Of a DNA stretch of 64,000 bases, positions 27,906 through 36,488 are shown piece by piece. The notes beneath the pieces are model-generated. The model was not told the origin of the DNA. It searched no databases and worked only from the letters and a program-made list of their open reading frames with translations. The stretch spans positions 1,240,001 to 1,304,000 of the forward strand of contig NKIH01000001.1 of assembly GCA_002255925.1 (NCBI GenBank), read 5' to 3'. Made by a program: the position numbers and the translations under genes. This stretch comes from Burkholderiales bacterium PBB6 (GTDB lineage: Bacteria > Pseudomonadota > Gammaproteobacteria > Burkholderiales > Burkholderiaceae_C). Numbering within the stretch: position 1 is the first letter of the stretch; each line of letters begins with the position of its first letter.

Positions 27906-29130
27906 ACAACGAAGTCAACACCGACCGTCCGACGGGCGTGCGGGCAGCGGACGCCGGCAGTTGTCGGTGCTGGGCATCCGCGGCATTCCGGCGGCGCACG
28001 GCGGCTTCGAGACCTTTGCGGCCCGGCTGGCGCCGTGGCTGGTGTCTCGCGGCTGGGACATCACCGTGTATTGCCAGGTCGACGAGATCGGCGAGCCGCA
28101 CGTCACCTGGTGGCAGGGCGTGCGCTTGGTGCACATCGGCGTCGGGCCTGATACGGCGGTCAACAGCATGCGCTTCGACTGGGCCTGCATTCGCCATGTC
28201 ATCAAGGAACGTGCGCCGCTGGTCTTGACCCTGGGCTACAACACTGCGCTGTTCGGTGCGCGCCTGCGGCTGGCCGGCGTCAAGCAGGTCATCAACATGG
28301 ACGGCATCGAGTGGTCGCGGGCCAAGTGGGGCCGCCTTGCGCGGGCCTGGCTGTACCTCAACGATTGGGGCGGCTGCCTGCTGGCCGACCACTTGCTGGC
28401 CGACCATCCGCACATCGCCCGACACCTGTCGACGCGGGTGTCGATGTCGCGCATCAGCATGATTCCGTATGGCACCGACCGCATCGACGACGGTGATGTG
28501 GGCGTGCTGTCTGCCTACGGCCTGCAACCCGGCGGCTATGTCACCTTGATCGCTCGCCCCGAGCCTGAAAACTCGGTGCTGGACATCGTGCAGGCCTTCT
28601 CCGCGCGCCGACGCGGCGTGAAGCTGGTGGTGCTGGGCAATTACCACCCGGACGTCATTCCCTTCCATGCCGAGGTGCTAGCTGCGGCGAGTGACGAGGT
28701 GCAGTTTGTCGGTGGCATCTACGAACCCGAACGCGTGGCGGCCCTGCGGCTGCACAGCCTGCTGTATGTGCACGGCCACCGCGTGGGCGGCACCAACCCG
28801 TCGTTGCTGGAAGCGATGGGTGCGGGCAACGCCGTGCTGGCCCACGACAACCGCTTCAACCGCTGGGTGGTGGGCGAGGGCGCTGCGTATTTCAACGGCC
28901 CTGAGCAGGCGGCCGAAGAACTCGATGATTTGTTGAACAATCCGGCCCGCCGTGCGCAATTGGCTGCGCACAACCGCCAGCGGGCGGCCACCACCTTCGC
29001 CTGGCCGCGGGTGCTGGAAAGTTACGAGCAGGTGTTGGCGGCCTGGCATGCGCGGGCGATCGGTCAGGCGCACGTATCTCTGCCGGCCTGGACTGGCCGG
29101 CCTGAAGGCAACCAAGGGGCAGATTCGTGA
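27895..29130 (+). CDS. DUF1972-type family 4 glycosyltransferase
   Basis: 411 residues. The N-terminal DUF1972 region (LGIRGIPAAHGGFETFAARL) characterises WchF/Cps2T-type rhamnosyltransferases of capsule and EPS pathways. The C-terminal GT-B half has RPEPENSVLDIVQAF and HGHRVGGTNPSLLEAMGAG with the conserved Glu for nucleotide-sugar binding. It adds a sugar, in relatives rhamnose, to the growing undecaprenyl-linked repeat unit on the cytosolic side. Start overlaps the GH2 stop by 11 bases; its stop overlaps the next start (GTGA). Confidence 0.88.
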   Translation: MRDEQRSQHRPSDGRAGSGRRQLSVLGIRGIPAAHGGFETFAARLAPWLVSRGWDITVYCQVDEIGEPHVTWWQGVRLVHIGVGPDTAVNSMRFDWACIRHVIKERAPLVLTLGYNTALFGARLRLAGVKQVINMDGIEWSRAKWGRLARAWLYLNDWGGCLLADHLLADHPHIARHLSTRVSMSRISMIPYGTDRIDDGDVGVLSAYGLQPGGYVTLIARPEPENSVLDIVQAFSARRRGVKLVVLGNYHPDVIPFHAEVLAAASDEVQFVGGIYEPERVAALRLHSLLYVHGHRVGGTNPSLLEAMGAGNAVLAHDNRFNRWVVGEGAAYFNGPEQAAEELDDLLNNPARRAQLAAHNRQRAATTFAWPRVLESYEQVLAAWHARAIGQAHVSLPAWTGRPEGNQGADS

Positions 29131-30287
29131 ATCAAGCTGTTGTGCAAGACCGGGCTGCTGATGTGGTGGCAGCCGTGGGGGCTGCCCTGGAGGCCCACTC
29201 CCCGCGTGCCACCGGGCTCCAACGCCTGGCCCGTGGGCTGTGGACGGCTGCCTGGGCCGGCACCGTGGCCGGCGTGCTGGTGGCGTGCAGCCATGCACCG
29301 GCCCAGCCGCCCAGCCAGAGCGTGCCCTTGCTGAACCTGCCGCCGCAAGCGGTGGCAGCCAGCGCACCGGCCGCAGCGCCCAACCCGGCGCCTGAGCCCC
29401 TGCGCTACACCTTGTCGGTGGGCGACGAAATCGACATCCGCGTGCCCGATGCACCGCAGCTCGACCAGAGCCTGAAGGTGCGCCCCGACGGCAAGATCAG
29501 CCTGGCGCTGGTCGGCACCTTGCATGCGCAGGGCCGCACGCCCGATGATTTGCAAACCGAGCTGCGTGAACGGCTGCAGGCGCTGGACGGCGCACCCGGC
29601 CAGCGCGAATACCTGCTGCAGCCCAATGATGAAATCGAGCTGAAGTTTCCCTGGTACCCGCAGCTCAATGAGGTGCTGAAGCTGCGGCCGGACGGTCGCA
29701 TCCAGGTGCAGATGGTCGGCACCTTGCTGGCTCAGGGGCTGAGCCCGGAAGAGCTGCAGGGGCAGTTGCGCCAGCGCTATGCCCGCTACCTCAAGCAGCC
29801 CGATCTGTCGGTCATCGTGCGCAGCGTCACCACCCAGAACGTGCGGGTGCCGGGCGGCACCGGCCGCGCCGGTCTGGCGCAGTTGCAGCCGGTGGTGGTG
29901 GCGCGCGGCTTTGCGGTGCAGCAGGTGTTCGTGGGCGGTGAGGTGGGCAAGCCCGGTGTGCTGCCGTTCCGGCCCGGCATGTCGCTGCTGCAGGCACTGG
30001 TGGAAGCCGGTGGCCAGCTGCCCACGGGCGACATGGGCCAGCTGGTGCTGCTGCGCCGCGCACCAGACAACACCGCCCAGGTGCTGCACCCGGCGCTGGC
30101 CGACGACTACCTGAAGTCGCCTGACCGCGACATCGTGCTGCAGCCCTTTGACGTGGTGCTGCTGCCCAAGAGTGAACCGGCTTCGCTGGCGGACCGTCTG
30201 AACCTCTATGTGTTCAACCTGTTCCCGCCGCTGAAAAACAGCTCCGTCGGCTTTGGCTACAGCCTGCGCCCCAACGCCACCAACTGA
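29127..30287 (+). CDS. Wza-like polysaccharide export outer-membrane lipoprotein with duplicated export domain
   Basis: 386 residues from GTG 29127. A hydrophobic stretch ends in the lipobox VLVAC (around residue 54), after an unusually long, partly positive N-terminal region; GTGs further in would give a shorter signal. Two tandem Poly_export modules follow: YTLSVGDEIDIRVP ... LKVRPDGKISLALVGTL and YLLQPNDEIELKFP ... LKLRPDGRIQVQMVGTL. Then a SLBB module (VFVGGEVGKPGVLPFRPGM) and a C-terminal segment. Wza-type octamers form the periplasmic and outer-membrane export channel. The next gene encodes the inner-membrane partner. Confidence 0.9.
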   Translation: MNQAVVQDRAADVVAAVGAALEAHSPRATGLQRLARGLWTAAWAGTVAGVLVACSHAPAQPPSQSVPLLNLPPQAVAASAPAAAPNPAPEPLRYTLSVGDEIDIRVPDAPQLDQSLKVRPDGKISLALVGTLHAQGRTPDDLQTELRERLQALDGAPGQREYLLQPNDEIELKFPWYPQLNEVLKLRPDGRIQVQMVGTLLAQGLSPEELQGQLRQRYARYLKQPDLSVIVRSVTTQNVRVPGGTGRAGLAQLQPVVVARGFAVQQVFVGGEVGKPGVLPFRPGMSLLQALVEAGGQLPTGDMGQLVLLRRAPDNTAQVLHPALADDYLKSPDRDIVLQPFDVVLLPKSEPASLADRLNLYVFNLFPPLKNSSVGFGYSLRPNATN

Positions 30288-30299
30288 GGTCGACCCGGC

Positions 30300-31712
30300 A
30301 TGTCCGTTTCTTACCAACAGGCTGTCCAGGCAGCCCCCTTGTTCAGCGGCGAATCGGCCGCTGTGCCGCGCGACTGGCCGGCCGTGATCTGGCGCCAGGG
30401 CGTCTGGGTGCTGGCCTGCACCGGCCTGACCACCGTGCTGGCGCTGGCTTTCATCAAGGCCCAGGTGCCGCTCTACACGTCGGCCGCCCGGGTCTGGGTG
30501 CAAACCGAACAGCAAGGCACGCCATCGTTCCTGTCGGGCATCACTGCTTACCGCGAATCGCCCTTGCAGGATCCGGTGAACCGCAAGATGGAGACCGAGA
30601 TGGAACTGATGCTGTCCCGCACCAGCATCGCGTCCGTCATCGAGCGTTTGAACATCACCGAAGACCAGCTGGCGCGCACGCCGATGAACCAGGTGCGCAC
30701 CACGCTGAACCGCTGGCTCGGCCGGGCACCATTGCCCACCGACCCGGTGCGCATGAATGCCCTGGTCGACATCTTCCTCGAGAGCGTCAGCGTGGCGCCG
30801 CAGCGCTCCAAGACCGCCGAGACCGCGTCGAATGTGCTGGAGCTTCGCCTTGAATGCGCCGATCGTGAACTGGCCCCGCGCGCGCTCGCCGCGTTGCTGG
30901 AAAACTACCTGCGTGTGGGCGCCCAGCAGAACCGCCGCCTCGGTGAATCCACCTCGCGCCTGATTGAAACCAAGCTCACCGATGCCCGCTCCGAGCTGGC
31001 CCAGGTGGAGCAACGCATGGTCGATCTGGCGATGTCGGCCAGCGGGCAGGGCGCCTTGACGGCCGGTGCGCTGGATGGTGTGTCAGCCGCGCCGCGCGAC
31101 ATCACCCCGCCGATCGGCAATGCCAGCCTGCGCATTGACCTGGGCATGGAGGGCGGCACGGCCGGCCACAGCCAGGCGGTGTCGCTGCTGCGCTCGCAGA
31201 CGCTGGAAATGCAGGCGCGCCTGGAAGAAATGCGCCAGCTCTACACCGACGATGCCGACAACGTGCGCAGCCTGCGTGAGCGGCTCAACCAGGCGCGGCA
31301 GCGCTTGAGCCAGGGCGTGCGCGAAGGCGTGCGGGTGGGGGCGCAGATGGCCCGCCTGGAACGCGAGCGCGCACTGGCCCAGGACCGCTATGTGGAGCTG
31401 CAGAAGAAGTACGACCAGATCGACCTGTACCTGAAGCTGAACCCCACCGAGGCCGACAGCCGCGTGGTGGTTGATGCGCCGCAACTGCCGCTGCCGGAAG
31501 AGGGCCGCAAGCGCGGCTCGCTGGCCATGCTGGCACCACTGGCCGGCCTGCTGCTGGGCCTGCTGGTGGCCGGCTGGCGCGAGATGACGGACCGCCGCCT
31601 GCACGGTGCCATCGAGCTGGCGCGCCTGCCCGGCGGCCTGACCGTGCTGGGCAGCCTGCCCCGATTGAGTGATGCCGAACGCCAGCAGTTGCTGGGCGCG
31701 CGCAGCCGATAA
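30300..31712 (+). CDS. GumC/Wzz-like chain-length determinant (Wzc periplasmic part)
   Basis: 470 residues. Membrane segment near residues 33-52 (GVWVLACTGLTTVLALAFI), a Wzz domain beginning PLYTSAARVWV, a long coiled coil (about residues 220-370: RLIETKLTDARSELAQVEQRM, QTLEMQARLEEMRQL), and a second membrane segment near 410-430 (LAMLAPLAGLLLGLLVAG) preceded by the Pro-rich PQLPLPEEG. There is no kinase domain; the ATPase is encoded by the next gene. The protein links the polymerase to the export channel and sets polymer length. Confidence 0.9.
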   Translation: MSVSYQQAVQAAPLFSGESAAVPRDWPAVIWRQGVWVLACTGLTTVLALAFIKAQVPLYTSAARVWVQTEQQGTPSFLSGITAYRESPLQDPVNRKMETEMELMLSRTSIASVIERLNITEDQLARTPMNQVRTTLNRWLGRAPLPTDPVRMNALVDIFLESVSVAPQRSKTAETASNVLELRLECADRELAPRALAALLENYLRVGAQQNRRLGESTSRLIETKLTDARSELAQVEQRMVDLAMSASGQGALTAGALDGVSAAPRDITPPIGNASLRIDLGMEGGTAGHSQAVSLLRSQTLEMQARLEEMRQLYTDDADNVRSLRERLNQARQRLSQGVREGVRVGAQMARLERERALAQDRYVELQKKYDQIDLYLKLNPTEADSRVVVDAPQLPLPEEGRKRGSLAMLAPLAGLLLGLLVAGWREMTDRRLHGAIELARLPGGLTVLGSLPRLSDAERQQLLGARSR

Positions 31713-31717
31713 CCCGA

Positions 31718-32320
31718 ATGGCCACCTCCATGTCCAAGCTTGACTCCTTGATGATCCAGCGCACCGCGCTTGCCCTGCGCGAGCGTGTCGGCGACGAGCC
31801 CTGCGTGGTGCTGGTCAGCAGCGCTGCAGACGGTGAAGGCAAGTCGCTGGTGGCTCGCGCCCTGGCCCGCGCCCTGGCGGTGCAGACGCCCGGACGCGTC
31901 GGCCTGGTGAGCCTGCAGCCTGAGGTGAGCGCACCGGCGGGGCCGGGCTGGCGCGAGCTGCTGGAAAGCGGCCAGGTGCCCGCCGGCACCGACACCGACG
32001 GCTTGTGGGAGCTGCCTGCCGGCGGCGGTGCCTTGGCGGCGTCGTCTGACGTTGCGCTGTTCCGCATCGATGCGGTGGCCCAGGCCGTGCAGGCGCTGCG
32101 TGCCCACCGCGCGCTGGTGCTGGTGGATGGCCCGAGCTTGGCGGCGTGTGGCGCGCTGGTGCCGCAGGTTGATCAGATCTTGCTGGTGGTGAACAGCCAG
32201 CGCACCACCGACCGTGCGCTGTCGAAGGCCATGCAGGCGGCGAATGTGGCGCCCGAGCGCGTGGCCGGTGTGGTGCTCAACCGCCAGGCCAGCGTGCCCG
32301 GCTGGCTGCGCGGCACCTGA
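31718..32320 (+). CDS. CpsD/BY-kinase-like P-loop ATPase lacking a tyrosine tail
   Basis: 200 residues, 5 bases after the chain-length gene. The Walker A variant is SAADGEGKSLVARALA near residues 34-49; Walker A' is weak (VGLVSLQPE), and Walker B is ALVLVDGPSL. VDQILLVVNSQRTTDRAL and VAGVVLNR match the tyrosine-kinase (CpsD/Wzc-C) family. The C-terminus ends SVPGWLRGT with no tyrosine cluster, so autophosphorylation-controlled cycling as in Wzc is unlikely in the usual form. It probably works with the GumC-like protein in polymer-length control. Its stop overlaps the next ATG (TGATG). Confidence 0.82.
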   Translation: MATSMSKLDSLMIQRTALALRERVGDEPCVVLVSSAADGEGKSLVARALARALAVQTPGRVGLVSLQPEVSAPAGPGWRELLESGQVPAGTDTDGLWELPAGGGALAASSDVALFRIDAVAQAVQALRAHRALVLVDGPSLAACGALVPQVDQILLVVNSQRTTDRALSKAMQAANVAPERVAGVVLNRQASVPGWLRGT

Positions 32321-33873
32321 TGCCCCTGCCTTTGCCTCTGCCACGTTCCATGAGCACCCCCGCGATGAGCGCCCACACCGAGCACGACGCCCCCCGCGGT
32401 CTGCAGCCCGGTGCCATGCTGATCGGGGTGGCGATGCTGTGCATCGGTGCGCTGGCGGTGGCCATGGCGGTGGCCGGGGGCAGCACGCTGCAGCTCGGCG
32501 CCGCGTTGGTGGCGCTGGCCGGTGGTGCCTGGGTGCTGTGGACGCGGCAGGTGCAGCTGTGGCTGGTGGCCGGGCTGTTTTTTCTGGCGCCGGTGGACAT
32601 CAGCAAGGCCATCGTGGCGCCGGAGGGGCAGTACTACTCGCCCGGCCTTTACCTCACGCCTGCGCACGCCGTGTTGCTGCTGCTGGCGTTTTGGTGGGCG
32701 GCCAGCCGGCGCCTGGTGGCGGGCCGCTGGCCACCATTGACCGGGCTGGACATGGCTGCTTTGGGCTGGGCCGGCTACCTGCTGCTGCGCTCGTTGGGCT
32801 CCGCCCAGGGTGAGCTGGCGGTGGCCAGCGGCGTGGCCTACGCGCTGGCCGTGCTGGGGTTCTACGTCGCCTCGCATGCCTTGCAATCCCCGGGCGCCTT
32901 GCGCATCGCCTTGCAGGCCAGTGTGGCCGTGCTCTTGATCGAAGCGGTGTACGTGGGGGCGCAATTGCTCACCCGCCAGGCCTTGCCCTTGCCGGGCGCC
33001 AAGGGCTTGACCGAAGTGGCCGCGCTCACCTTTGGCGGCGAAGGCCTGGCGTTCCGGCCAACCGGGTTTTTTGGCCACCCGAATTCGCTGGCACATCATT
33101 TGTCCTTGCTGCTGCCGCCCCTGATGGCGCTGGCGCTGGTCGGCCGCACCTGGCTGCCTGTACGGGTCTGGTGGGTCACGGTGGCAACACTGCTGGTGGC
33201 CGGGGTGATGCAGGTGCTGACCCTGTCGCGCAGCGGCTGGGTGGCGCTGGTGGTGGGCGGGCTGGTCGTGGTGGTGGGCTTGGTGCGCTGCCGGCTGATG
33301 CCGATGCGCGCCGTGTGGCGGCTGGTGGCCGCCGCGGTGGCGGCTGTGGTGATGGTGGTGATCCTGTATCCGCAAGCCGTGCTGCGGCTGACCGCGCCGG
33401 ATGACCGCTCGCTGGAGTCGCGCGGGCTGCTCAACGGCCAGGCGATGACGATGATCACCGACCGGCCTTGGCTCGGCGTGGGCTTCGGTGAATACAACCG
33501 CGCCTCCAGCCAGGTTGTCGGGCCGCAGTTTGCACAGGTGTCAGAGGACTACCAGAAGCAGCTGCGGACGCTGGTGGTGCACAACCATTACCTGCTGCTT
33601 GCGGCTGAGCTGGGTGTGCCTGCGATGTTCTTTTTCCTCGGTCTGCTGGCCTGCATGATTGTCTTGCCATGGCCACTGCGCCGCTGGCGTGGTGATCCGG
33701 CTTCGCTGGCCCTGGCCATCGGCCTGAGCGGCTCGCTGGTCGGGCAGCTGCTGTTCCTCACCGCCGACAATTTTTACGCCGAGACCCGCGTCTTCATGCT
33801 GTGGCTGACGGCAGGTGTGTTGCAGGCGGTGGTGCTTCGGCAGCGGCCTGCGCCGCGTGGGGGCGCCGCATGA
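32320..33873 (+). CDS. O-antigen polymerase/ligase-like membrane protein (Wzy type)
   Basis: 517 residues with about 11-12 hydrophobic segments. The Wzy_C / O-antigen ligase region has GFFGHPNSLAHHLSL followed by a periplasmic loop (LNGQAMTMITDRPWLGVGFGEYN) and HNHYLLLAAELG, the HxHxxxLxxxxExG-like motif of polymerases and ligases. It should polymerise repeat units in the periplasm. ATG 32350 is an alternative start. Position between the chain-length genes and flippase supports polymerase over ligase. Confidence 0.85.
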   Translation: MPLPLPLPRSMSTPAMSAHTEHDAPRGLQPGAMLIGVAMLCIGALAVAMAVAGGSTLQLGAALVALAGGAWVLWTRQVQLWLVAGLFFLAPVDISKAIVAPEGQYYSPGLYLTPAHAVLLLLAFWWAASRRLVAGRWPPLTGLDMAALGWAGYLLLRSLGSAQGELAVASGVAYALAVLGFYVASHALQSPGALRIALQASVAVLLIEAVYVGAQLLTRQALPLPGAKGLTEVAALTFGGEGLAFRPTGFFGHPNSLAHHLSLLLPPLMALALVGRTWLPVRVWWVTVATLLVAGVMQVLTLSRSGWVALVVGGLVVVVGLVRCRLMPMRAVWRLVAAAVAAVVMVVILYPQAVLRLTAPDDRSLESRGLLNGQAMTMITDRPWLGVGFGEYNRASSQVVGPQFAQVSEDYQKQLRTLVVHNHYLLLAAELGVPAMFFFLGLLACMIVLPWPLRRWRGDPASLALAIGLSGSLVGQLLFLTADNFYAETRVFMLWLTAGVLQAVVLRQRPAPRGGAA

Positions 33874-35303
33874 AACAGCAAAGTTTGATGGGCATGCTGG
33901 GCTCGGCGATGGGCTTGCGCCTGGCGATGGCCGCGCTGAACTTCGGTTTGTTCTGGGTCTTGTCGCACCGGCTCGACAGCAACAGCCTGGGCGGCTTCTC
34001 GCTGCTCATGAACATCTTCCTGCTGCTGCAGTTGCTGCCGCTGCTGGGCCTGTCGCCGGCCTTCATCCGCCGGGCTGCGGCCGAGCATGAAAACATCCAG
34101 GTCGAGCTCAGCAACGGCGTGGCGTTTGCGCTGCCGGTGGCGGTGGTGCTGGGCGTGGGCATCGGCGTGATCGGCCAGACGACCTACGGCGCAGAACTGC
34201 ACGCGTCGTTCTGGCTGATTGCGCTGGCCATGCTGCCCACCGCGTGGATCCAGGTGGCCGAGGTGACGCTGCTTGGTCGCGAACGCATGGCCGACATCGC
34301 CCGTGTGCAGGGCGCCGAGGCCTTCCTGCGATTTGGCGGCGCCTTGCTGGTGCTGCAGTTGGGCGGCGGCCTCACGGGCATCTTTGCGGTGATCACGCTG
34401 CTGCGATTTGCGGTGGGCCTGGCCTATGCGCTGCTGCCTGAGCTGCCCCGACCGCGCTGGCGCGATTGCCAGCTCGCCATCTGGTACCGCCATTGGCACG
34501 AGGTGCCGATGTACCTGGGCATTGCCCTGCTCGCGGGCTTCACTTCGCGGCTCGACGTGATCGTGTTGTCTCGGCTTCAAGGCCTGCATGAGGTGGCCAT
34601 CTACGCTGCGGCCTCGCGCCTGTATGACGCGGCCTTGATGCTGCCCACGGTGGCGGCCCTGACGATGATGCCCGCGCTCGCCCGGCTGTTTGCCAGCGAC
34701 CGCGACCAGTTCGGCCGCCTGCTCACGGGCGCGCTGCGGGCCAGCTTGGGCGCGGGCATGCTGGTGGCGCTGGTGGTATCGGCCTGCTCCGAGCTGATCA
34801 TCGGCGTGCTGTACGCGCCCGGCATGTCGGCGGCCAGTGACGTGCTGCGCTGGTTGATCTTCGGTGCCGTGTTCATGACGGCCGATCAGGTGCTGTCGAC
34901 CACCATGCTGGCGGCGCGTGCACAGGCCCACGACTTCCGTGCGCTGGCGCTGTCGCTGGTCTGGCTGGTGATCGGCCTGTTCTGTCTGGTGCCCTTGTGG
35001 GGCCCGCGCGGCGTGGCCATCGCCGTGACCTTGACGCCGGTGATTCGTGTGGCCTACCGCCTGCGCTGGGCAGCCACCGCGCTGGACCTGGGTGGACTGT
35101 GGCGCGACTACCTGCGCCAGCTGGCTGCGCTCGCTGCCGGCGTGCTCGCGATGGAACTGGTCTGGTCGACGGGCATCGTGTGGCGGGCGTTGGCGGGCTG
35201 CGGTGCCTGGCTGCTGGCCGCGGCCGTGGTGGGGCTGGTGCACCGCGGGCTGCTGCAGGACTGGCGCGCTGGCTGGACCACCCTTCGTCGTCGGCAGGCT
35301 TGA
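33870..35303 (+). CDS. lipid-linked oligosaccharide flippase (Wzx/MOP family)
   Basis: 477 residues from ATG 33870, overlapping the polymerase stop (ATGA). About 12-14 predicted membrane helices and the polysaccharide-synthase/flippase pattern (FSLLMNIFLLLQLLPLLGLS, MYLGIALLAGFTSRLDVIVL, ALTMMPALARLFASD) fit the oligosaccharide branch of the MOP superfamily. It should move the undecaprenyl-linked repeat unit to the periplasmic face. Together with the polymerase and Wza/Wzz-like proteins this defines a Wzx/Wzy-dependent pathway. Confidence 0.87.
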   Translation: MKQQSLMGMLGSAMGLRLAMAALNFGLFWVLSHRLDSNSLGGFSLLMNIFLLLQLLPLLGLSPAFIRRAAAEHENIQVELSNGVAFALPVAVVLGVGIGVIGQTTYGAELHASFWLIALAMLPTAWIQVAEVTLLGRERMADIARVQGAEAFLRFGGALLVLQLGGGLTGIFAVITLLRFAVGLAYALLPELPRPRWRDCQLAIWYRHWHEVPMYLGIALLAGFTSRLDVIVLSRLQGLHEVAIYAAASRLYDAALMLPTVAALTMMPALARLFASDRDQFGRLLTGALRASLGAGMLVALVVSACSELIIGVLYAPGMSAASDVLRWLIFGAVFMTADQVLSTTMLAARAQAHDFRALALSLVWLVIGLFCLVPLWGPRGVAIAVTLTPVIRVAYRLRWAATALDLGGLWRDYLRQLAALAAGVLAMELVWSTGIVWRALAGCGAWLLAAAVVGLVHRGLLQDWRAGWTTLRRRQA

Positions 35304-35314
35304 GAGCCAACACC

Positions 35315-36442
35315 ATGCGCATCCTGCACCTCGACCCCGACGACATGGACAACCCGATTTCCGGTGGTGGGCCTGTGCGCACCTGGGAAATCTGCCGCCG
35401 CCTGGCGCGCCGCCATGAAGTGACTGTGCTCACGCCGACCTTTCCGGGCAGCACGCCCGAGCTCTGGCGCGACGGCATCCGCTATGTGCGCCTGGGCCGC
35501 AAGGTGCGCGACCACGGCTCCTCGCACCACCTGACGTTTCTGGCGTCACTGCCCTGGGCGGTGCGCCGCTACCCGCATGACCTGCTGGTCGAAGACTTCA
35601 TGCCGCCGTGTTCCGCGACGCTGACACCGCTGTTCCGCCGCCGTGATCGGCCGATGGTGGGATCGGTGCAATGGTTCAGTGCTCGCGAATACACCCGCTG
35701 GCTGAAGCTGCCTTTTCACTGGGGCGAGGAATACGGCGTGCGGCTGTACCAGAACCTCGTGGTGCTGACACCGTCGATGCAGGCCTTCATGGAAGAGCGG
35801 CACGCCAGCGTCAAGGCCCGCGTCATTCCGAACGGCGTGGACGATGCGCTGTTCGAGCAACCGATACGCGCCGGCCGCGGCATCTTGTTCATGGGCCGCA
35901 TCGAGGTGGGCGCAAAGGGCGTTGATTTGCTGCTGCAAGCCTGGGCGCGTTTGCCTGAAGCCGAACGCGAGCCCCTGACGCTGGCCGGCAAGGTGCAGGA
36001 GCCCGAGGCGCTGCAGCGCGAACTGGAGCGCACCGGCCTGGTGGGCAAGGTGCGCATCTATGGCGTCTACAACGCCGAGCAACGGCTCGCGCTGCTGGAT
36101 GAATGCCGCTGCCTGGCCATGCCGTCGCGCTACGAAACCTTCGGCATGACGATCGCTGAAGCCAACGCCGCCGGCAAGCCCGTGGTGCTGTGGAACAAGC
36201 AGCCGATGAGCGAAGTGGCGGCGCCGGGCTGCCCGCTGGTGCCGCCGTTCGACGTGGATGCCTATGCGGCCGCGCTGCGCGATGTGCAGCACTGGTCTGA
36301 CGACGATCTGGTGGCGCGCGGCCACGCCATGCGTGAGCACGCCCGCCGATACAACTGGGATTCCGCCGCTGCGGCCCAGGAAGCCTTTTACGAGGAACTG
36401 CTGGCCGCCAGCCCCCACGGGCGCCAACTGGCCAGCAGATGA
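35315..36442 (+). CDS. family 4 glycosyltransferase
   Basis: 375 residues from ATG 35315. GT-B fold: N-terminal LDPDDMDNPISGGGPVRTWE with a glycine-rich loop, VIPNGVDDALFE at the domain junction, LFMGRIEVGAKGVDLLLQAW, and MPSRYETFGMTIAEANAAGKP with the EX7E motif. It transfers an unknown sugar in repeat-unit assembly. Start follows the flippase stop by 11 bases. Confidence 0.88.
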   Translation: MRILHLDPDDMDNPISGGGPVRTWEICRRLARRHEVTVLTPTFPGSTPELWRDGIRYVRLGRKVRDHGSSHHLTFLASLPWAVRRYPHDLLVEDFMPPCSATLTPLFRRRDRPMVGSVQWFSAREYTRWLKLPFHWGEEYGVRLYQNLVVLTPSMQAFMEERHASVKARVIPNGVDDALFEQPIRAGRGILFMGRIEVGAKGVDLLLQAWARLPEAEREPLTLAGKVQEPEALQRELERTGLVGKVRIYGVYNAEQRLALLDECRCLAMPSRYETFGMTIAEANAAGKPVVLWNKQPMSEVAAPGCPLVPPFDVDAYAAALRDVQHWSDDDLVARGHAMREHARRYNWDSAAAAQEAFYEELLAASPHGRQLASR

Positions 36443-36488
36443 ACACCCTGACCCTTGCCCCTACACCCAACCACCGGGAGACCACACG

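Noticed and set aside
29064-31013. 649-codon open frame on the minus strand
   Set aside because: Antisense to the Wza-like and GumC-like genes; low-complexity His/Gln/Arg-rich translation typical of shadows in high-GC DNA.
32173-33375. 400-codon His-rich open frame on the minus strand
   Set aside because: Antisense to the polymerase gene, whose membrane helices and HNHYLLLAAELG motif make the plus strand the coding one.
33774-35243. 489-codon open frame on the minus strand
   Set aside because: Antisense to the flippase gene; the His/Gln/Arg-rich translation is a codon-bias artefact.
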